Below the pieces are notes generated by a model, which was not told where the DNA came from, searched no databases, and saw nothing but the letters and a program-made list of their open reading frames with translations. The position numbers were made by a program, and so were the translations under genes. Below, one piece after another: positions 60,038 to 64,000 of a stretch of DNA of 64,000 nt. The stretch's first letter is position 1; every line of letters begins with the position of its first letter. This stretch comes from Mangrovimicrobium sp033283265 (lineage in GTDB: Bacteria; Pseudomonadota; Gammaproteobacteria; Pseudomonadales; Halieaceae). Where the stretch lies: positions 434,001-498,000 of the forward strand of contig JAWMQN010000003.1 in assembly GCA_033283265.1 (NCBI GenBank), written 5' to 3'.

Positions 60038-62671
60038 TCAGGCAGCGCATTCCCCTTTCTCGCGGACGATCAGTTCGCGCAACTCCGGTATGCAGGAGCC
60101 GCACTGGGTGCCGCAGCGCAGCGCGCTGCCCAGGCTTTCGACTGTATCGGCGCCCGCGGCTATGGCGCCGCAGATCTGCGCCTCGCCCACCTCCCAGCAG
60201 CTGCAGACCATGCGGCCGACGCTAGCCCGGTCGGGGCTGAAGCCGGCGAGGAAGTTGTGCACCTCCCCGGCTGTGGCTGACTCCGCTCCGAGGGCTGCCA
60301 TCCAGCCGCGCTCGGGCAGTGCCGCGCGCTGGGGGTTGAGAAACAGGGCGTACTCGATCCGGCCGCCGCTGTGGCCGATTTCGCGGAAGTCGCCGGTAGA
60401 CACATCGCTGTAGGTGGCGCTGGCGATTCCTTCCTGCAGCAATTTTTCCCGCAGCGTCGCGTAGACCGCGGCGCTGTCGGCGCCGTCCGCCAGCAGGGTC
60501 AGGTAGCCGCCGGCTACCGCGATGCGCGACCAGTAGCCCAGTTCGCCGGGCCGGTACTGGCGGCGCGAGAACAGCAGTCCCCAGCAGTTGGCCGCCACCG
60601 GCATCAGGCGCGCGCCGGCAAACTTGGACTGGGGTTGTCCCGACACGGGGTCGGTGAGAGCCGGAATCAGGCCACTGGCGCGCGCCTGCGCGGCGAACTG
60701 ACCGCTCCAGTGAATCGGCACGAAGCTCTGCCCCGGGGCGATACCCGGGTCCAGCGTTGCGACGCCGCGCACCAGGCCCTGGGCATTTTCCAGCTGCACC
60801 AGGTCGCCCTCGCCGAAACCGGCGCGGGCCGCGTCGGCGGGGTTGATGGCGATGCTGAAAAAGTCGCGGTGCTGGGACAGGCGGGGGACCTTGCCGGTGC
60901 GGGTCATGGTGTGCCACTGGTCGCGCAGGCGCCCGGTGTTGACCAGGAAGCCAGCCTCCGCGGTGGGCAACTGCGGTTGCACGGCGATGATCTGCGCGCG
61001 CCCGGAGGGGGTGAAGAAACGGCCGTCGGCGCAGGGCTCCGCCGCCTTGCCACTGGCCGGCAGCGGCCAGCGGCGCGGCGCCAGCGCCGCGTAATCGACA
61101 TCGCTGAGCTGCGCCAGCGCGCTGATGTCGAAGGCGCGGCTGCCGTTGTTTTCGAAGCCGGACAGCGCGGCGTGCTCGCGGAAGACGTCCGCGGCCTGGG
61201 TATAGGGGAAGTGTTCGCCGAGACCCAGCTTGCGTGCCAGCTCGGTCACGATCCACCAGTCGGCGCGCGCCTCGCCGAGGGGCTCGACCAGCCGCCGGTG
61301 GCGGGAGATCACCCGCTCGGAATTGGTGACTGTGCCCTCCTTCTCACCCCAGGGCGCCGCCGGCAGCAGCAGGTCGGCGAAATCCGCGGTGTCGGTCTGG
61401 GCGGTGCAGTCGGAGACCACGACGAACTCGCAGCGCTCCAGCGCCCGCCGCACCATGGCGCTGTCCGGCAGGCTTACCGCGGGGTTGGTGGCCATGATCC
61501 ACAGCACCTTGATCTTGCCGGCGGCGGCGGCCTCGAACAGTTCCACCGCTTTCAGGCCCGGCTGCGTGGCCATGCCGGTGGCGCCCCAGAAGCGCCGCAC
61601 GCGGTCCACGTCCGCGGGTGCGAAATCCATGTGTGCAGCCAGCTGGTTGGCGAGACCGCCGACCTCGCGGCCGCCCATGGCGTTGGGCTGGCCGGTAATG
61701 GAGAACGGCCCGGCGCCGGGCAGGCCGATGCGGCCGGTAGCGAGGTGGCAGTTGATGATCGCGTTGCATTTGTCGGTGCCGGTCGCCGACTGCTTCACAC
61801 CCTGGGAGAACAGGGTCACGGTGCGCCGGGTCGCAGCAAACCACTGGTAGAAGCGGCGGATATCGTCCACATCCAGCCCGGTGGCCTCGGCGACCTCGCC
61901 GATGCCGAGCCCGGCGCTGGCAGCCAGGGCCGCTTCCAGGCCCTCGGTGTGGGCGGCGACAAACTCGCCATCCAGCGCTTCCGTTGCGGCGAGATAATTC
62001 AACAGGCCGCAGAACAGGTGCCCATCGGAGCCGGGGCGCAACTGGAGGTGCAGGTCGGCGCCGTCACAGCTGGCGGTGCGCCGCGGGTCGATGACCACGA
62101 TACGCTTGTTTTTTCCGGCTTTTCTTGCCGCTTCGACCCGTTGGAAAACCACCGGGTGGGTCCAGGCGGCGTTGGAGCCGACCATGACCAGCAGTTCGCA
62201 GGCCTCTACATCCTCGTAGCTGCACGGCACGATATCCTCGCCGAAGGCGCGCTTGTGCGCCGCCACGGCCGAGGACATGCACAGCCGCGAATTGGTATCC
62301 ACGTTGGCGGTGTTGAGGAAGCCCTTGGCCAGCTTGTTGGCGACGTAGTAATCCTCGGTGAGCAACTGCCCGGAGAGGTACATGGCGAAGGCATCCGGGC
62401 CGTGCTCGGCCTGGGCCTGGCGGATCTTGTCGGCCAGCGTGTCCAGCGCGCTATCCCAGCTGACCTCGTCCCCCTGCAGGGTGGGCCTGAGCAGGCGTCC
62501 CTCGGCGCCGAGGGTTTCCGCCAGCGCGGTGCCCTTGACGCACAGGCGGCCGTGGTTGGCGGGGTGGCTGCGGTCGCCGCTGACCGCGATCACCCCGCTG
62601 TCATCGACGCGTGCGGTGACGCCGCAGCCGACACCGCAGTAGGGGCAGGTTGTGTTGCAGTTACGTTGCAT
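60038..62671 (-). CDS. nasA: Assimilatory nitrate reductase catalytic subunit
   Basis: This cytoplasmic molybdoenzyme of 877 residues reduces nitrate to nitrite for assimilation. The 4Fe-4S ligands are C9, C12, C16 and C44 (CPYCGVGC...GRLC). Mo-bis-MGD segments include GSNAAWTHPV, MATNPAVSLPDS, EGTVTNSERVISRHRR and TGQPNAMGGREVGGL. The last 60 residues add a BFD-like 2Fe-2S domain with C823xC825...C857xxC860, a fusion common in Klebsiella/Pseudomonas-type NasA. There is no signal peptide. It lies 24 bases after its likely FAD partner, so the two are an operon. The start ATG at 62671 is clear. Confidence 0.95.
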   Translation of the reverse strand: MQRNCNTTCPYCGVGCGVTARVDDSGVIAVSGDRSHPANHGRLCVKGTALAETLGAEGRLLRPTLQGDEVSWDSALDTLADKIRQAQAEHGPDAFAMYLSGQLLTEDYYVANKLAKGFLNTANVDTNSRLCMSSAVAAHKRAFGEDIVPCSYEDVEACELLVMVGSNAAWTHPVVFQRVEAARKAGKNKRIVVIDPRRTASCDGADLHLQLRPGSDGHLFCGLLNYLAATEALDGEFVAAHTEGLEAALAASAGLGIGEVAEATGLDVDDIRRFYQWFAATRRTVTLFSQGVKQSATGTDKCNAIINCHLATGRIGLPGAGPFSITGQPNAMGGREVGGLANQLAAHMDFAPADVDRVRRFWGATGMATQPGLKAVELFEAAAAGKIKVLWIMATNPAVSLPDSAMVRRALERCEFVVVSDCTAQTDTADFADLLLPAAPWGEKEGTVTNSERVISRHRRLVEPLGEARADWWIVTELARKLGLGEHFPYTQAADVFREHAALSGFENNGSRAFDISALAQLSDVDYAALAPRRWPLPASGKAAEPCADGRFFTPSGRAQIIAVQPQLPTAEAGFLVNTGRLRDQWHTMTRTGKVPRLSQHRDFFSIAINPADAARAGFGEGDLVQLENAQGLVRGVATLDPGIAPGQSFVPIHWSGQFAAQARASGLIPALTDPVSGQPQSKFAGARLMPVAANCWGLLFSRRQYRPGELGYWSRIAVAGGYLTLLADGADSAAVYATLREKLLQEGIASATYSDVSTGDFREIGHSGGRIEYALFLNPQRAALPERGWMAALGAESATAGEVHNFLAGFSPDRASVGRMVCSCWEVGEAQICGAIAAGADTVESLGSALRCGTQCGSCIPELRELIVREKGECAA

Positions 62672-62695
62672 GTCGACTCGCGGGTCTGTGGTTGC

Positions 62696-63931
62696 TCAGG
62701 CGGCGACCGCGGCTGACTGGCTTTCGCTGACCTCGCGGCCAAAAGCCAGGCTGGTGCGCAGGGCGGAAATATCCCGGCCCTCGCTGATCAGCTCGCTGTA
62801 CCAGGTGCCGCCGCGCTTGTCGCCGACCAGCACCGCGCCGATCAGGCGGTCGTCGCGGATCACCAGGCGGCGATAGATGCCGGCACTGCGCACGACGATC
62901 TGCTGCGCTGTGTCGTCGAGTTCGCCGGCGCGGTAGATTTCCACCCCGGAGATTTTCAGCTGCGTGGGGTAGTCCTGCAAGCGAAATGGCGCGCGGGATT
63001 CCCCCGCCAGGCCGGCTGCCAGCACGGCGGCCTGCTCGCGAATGGGGGCCACCAGGCCGAAGCAGGTGTCGCCGAACTGCGAGCACTCACCCAGGGCAAA
63101 CACATTCCCGGCCGAGGTGGCGAGCCGCTCGTCGATGAGAATACCGCGCCCGGTCGCCAGCCCGGCAGCCTGCGCCAGGTCGATGTTGGGGGTAATGCCG
63201 GTGGCGAAGAGCAGCAGGTCACAGGGCAGGACGGCGCCGTCGCTCAGGCGCACGCGCCGTATGTGGGCGTCAGGGCCGGTTTCCAGCCCCGCTACCTCTG
63301 CCCCGAGATGGAAGTGCAGACCGTGGCTCTCGAGGTCGCGCTGCAATTGCAGCCCGCCCTCGCTATCCAGTTGCCGGTTCATGATCACCGGGTTGCGGTG
63401 CACCACGCAGGTGTCGAAGCCGAGGGCGTTCAGCCCGTGGGCGGCTTCCAGGCCGAGCAGGCCGCCGCCGACCACCACCGCCCGCTGGCCGCTGGCGGGC
63501 AGGGCGCGCAGCTCGCGGGTGTCGGCGACGGTGCGGAATTCGCGCACGCCGCCGATACCGCTGCAATCCACCGTCGGGCGGGCTACCCGGGCGCCGGTGG
63601 CAATGACCAGCGCGTCGTAGGGAAAGCGTTCGCCGTTATCGGCGACGGCGATCTGCGCCACGGTATCGATGTCGGTAATGCACGTGCCGGAAACCAGTCG
63701 CAGCGCGGGAGAGCCCCCCGGCGCCGATTCATCGCCGGCCGAGGGCAGCATGGCGAGATCTGATTCGCTGTTCTCGCCGGAGAGGACATTGGACAGCAGT
63801 ACCCGGTTATAGCAGGTTTCCGCCTCCTCCCCGACCACGGTAATTCTCAGCTTGTGCGGGCGCCTGGCGAGTTCCTGCAGCAGGTAGGCGGCGGCCATGC
63901 CGGCGCCGACGATCAACAACCGACCACTCAT
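62696..63931 (-). CDS. NAD(P)H:FAD oxidoreductase, NasB/NirB-like electron donor for nitrate reductase
   Basis: This 411-residue flavoprotein has two Rossmann dinucleotide sites: LLIVGAGMAAAYLLQEL near the N-terminus for FAD and AVVVGGGLLGLEAAHGL in the middle for NAD(P)H. ETCYNRVLLSNVLSGE and FATGITPNIDLAQAAGLAT are typical of NirB-type and NasB reductases. It lacks the sirohaem and BFD domains of NirB. It is transcribed before nasA on the same strand and should pass electrons to it. ATG at 63931 is the start. Confidence 0.9.
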   Translation of the reverse strand: MSGRLLIVGAGMAAAYLLQELARRPHKLRITVVGEEAETCYNRVLLSNVLSGENSESDLAMLPSAGDESAPGGSPALRLVSGTCITDIDTVAQIAVADNGERFPYDALVIATGARVARPTVDCSGIGGVREFRTVADTRELRALPASGQRAVVVGGGLLGLEAAHGLNALGFDTCVVHRNPVIMNRQLDSEGGLQLQRDLESHGLHFHLGAEVAGLETGPDAHIRRVRLSDGAVLPCDLLLFATGITPNIDLAQAAGLATGRGILIDERLATSAGNVFALGECSQFGDTCFGLVAPIREQAAVLAAGLAGESRAPFRLQDYPTQLKISGVEIYRAGELDDTAQQIVVRSAGIYRRLVIRDDRLIGAVLVGDKRGGTWYSELISEGRDISALRTSLAFGREVSESQSAAVAA

Positions 63932-63939
63932 GGCCGCCT

Positions 63940-64000
63940 TCAGGCTGCCTCCGTATTGGCGCTAGGGTCCTTTCCCCCGGTCTCGGCCTCCGCCGCAGTT
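63940..64000 (-). CDS. Possible C-terminus of an upstream gene
   Basis: In frame with the window edge, about 19 codons end in TGA at 63940-63942: TAAEAETGGKDPSANTEAA. The end is 8 bases before the NasB-like ATG on the same strand. This could be the tail of a nitrate/nitrite gene that continues to the right, but nothing more can be said. Confidence 0.35.
   Translation of the reverse strand, partial: TAAEAETGGKDPSANTEAA

Overview
The window reads as a chromosomal segment of a marine-type, heterotrophic gammaproteobacterium. It is GC-rich, gene-dense, and has no tRNA, rRNA, prophage, IS element or CRISPR array that I can see. The clues are the conserved tolC - DUF1249 - cpdA - parE block, a one-piece biotin operon with a BioH-BioC fusion (a fusion known from Saccharophagus and Teredinibacter), five large TonB-dependent receptors (TBDRs) in 64 kb, and an assimilatory nitrate reductase. 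A Cellvibrionales/Halieaceae-like lineage fits best, but this is inference from gene content, not from a marker gene.

Layout. 1-5.5 kb: core genes (tolC cut by the left edge, yqiB-like DUF1249, cpdA, parE) and a periplasmic YceI protein. 5.5-18.8 kb: three minus-strand TBDRs. The first two share a signal peptide type and a nearly identical 18-bp stem-loop in their leaders. The third carries an STN signalling domain and sits behind FecI-like sigma and FecR-like genes. A YhgN/MarC membrane protein and a transglutaminase-like/TPR lipoprotein lie between them. 18.9-21.8 kb: serA, divergent from a D-2-hydroxyglutarate dehydrogenase-type FAD enzyme. 21.8-28.1 kb: srkA, comF and the operon bioB-bioF-bioHC-bioD. 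28.2-39.3 kb: DmdC-like acyl-CoA dehydrogenase, DUF3094, fourth TBDR, a NYN/LOTUS-type RNase candidate, YbaN, a 2OG-Fe(II) dioxygenase, a DDN-type reductase, a Baeyer-Villiger monooxygenase and a PhoX-like Tat protein. 39.5-46.5 kb: epmB, an acyltransferase, a divergent PuuB-like oxidase / PuuA-like ligase pair, an internally duplicated membrane protein, mtnA. 46.5-54.2 kb: small acidic protein, shikimate kinase-like gene, solitary gcvT, HNH nuclease, an EAL/HD-GYP c-di-GMP pair, an FAH-family hydrolase and an unusually long glutamine-amidotransferase-like protein. 54.3-60 kb: a divergent cluster (exported amidohydrolase + EamA transporter versus TBDR + exported NUP-family purine nucleoside protein) that looks like a periplasmic purine-nucleoside uptake and catabolism locus. 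60-64 kb: nasA and its FAD partner.

The most unusual signal is in the spacers. Two intergenic elements (20228-20345 and 39373-39490) have the same 58-nt folded core but completely different 30-bp flanking stems, each fully self-complementary once G-U pairs are allowed. A third, more distant element with the same architecture lies at 46940-47026 in the opposite orientation. I consider this the best candidate for an undescribed system, with the purine locus and the TBDR leader stem-loop next.
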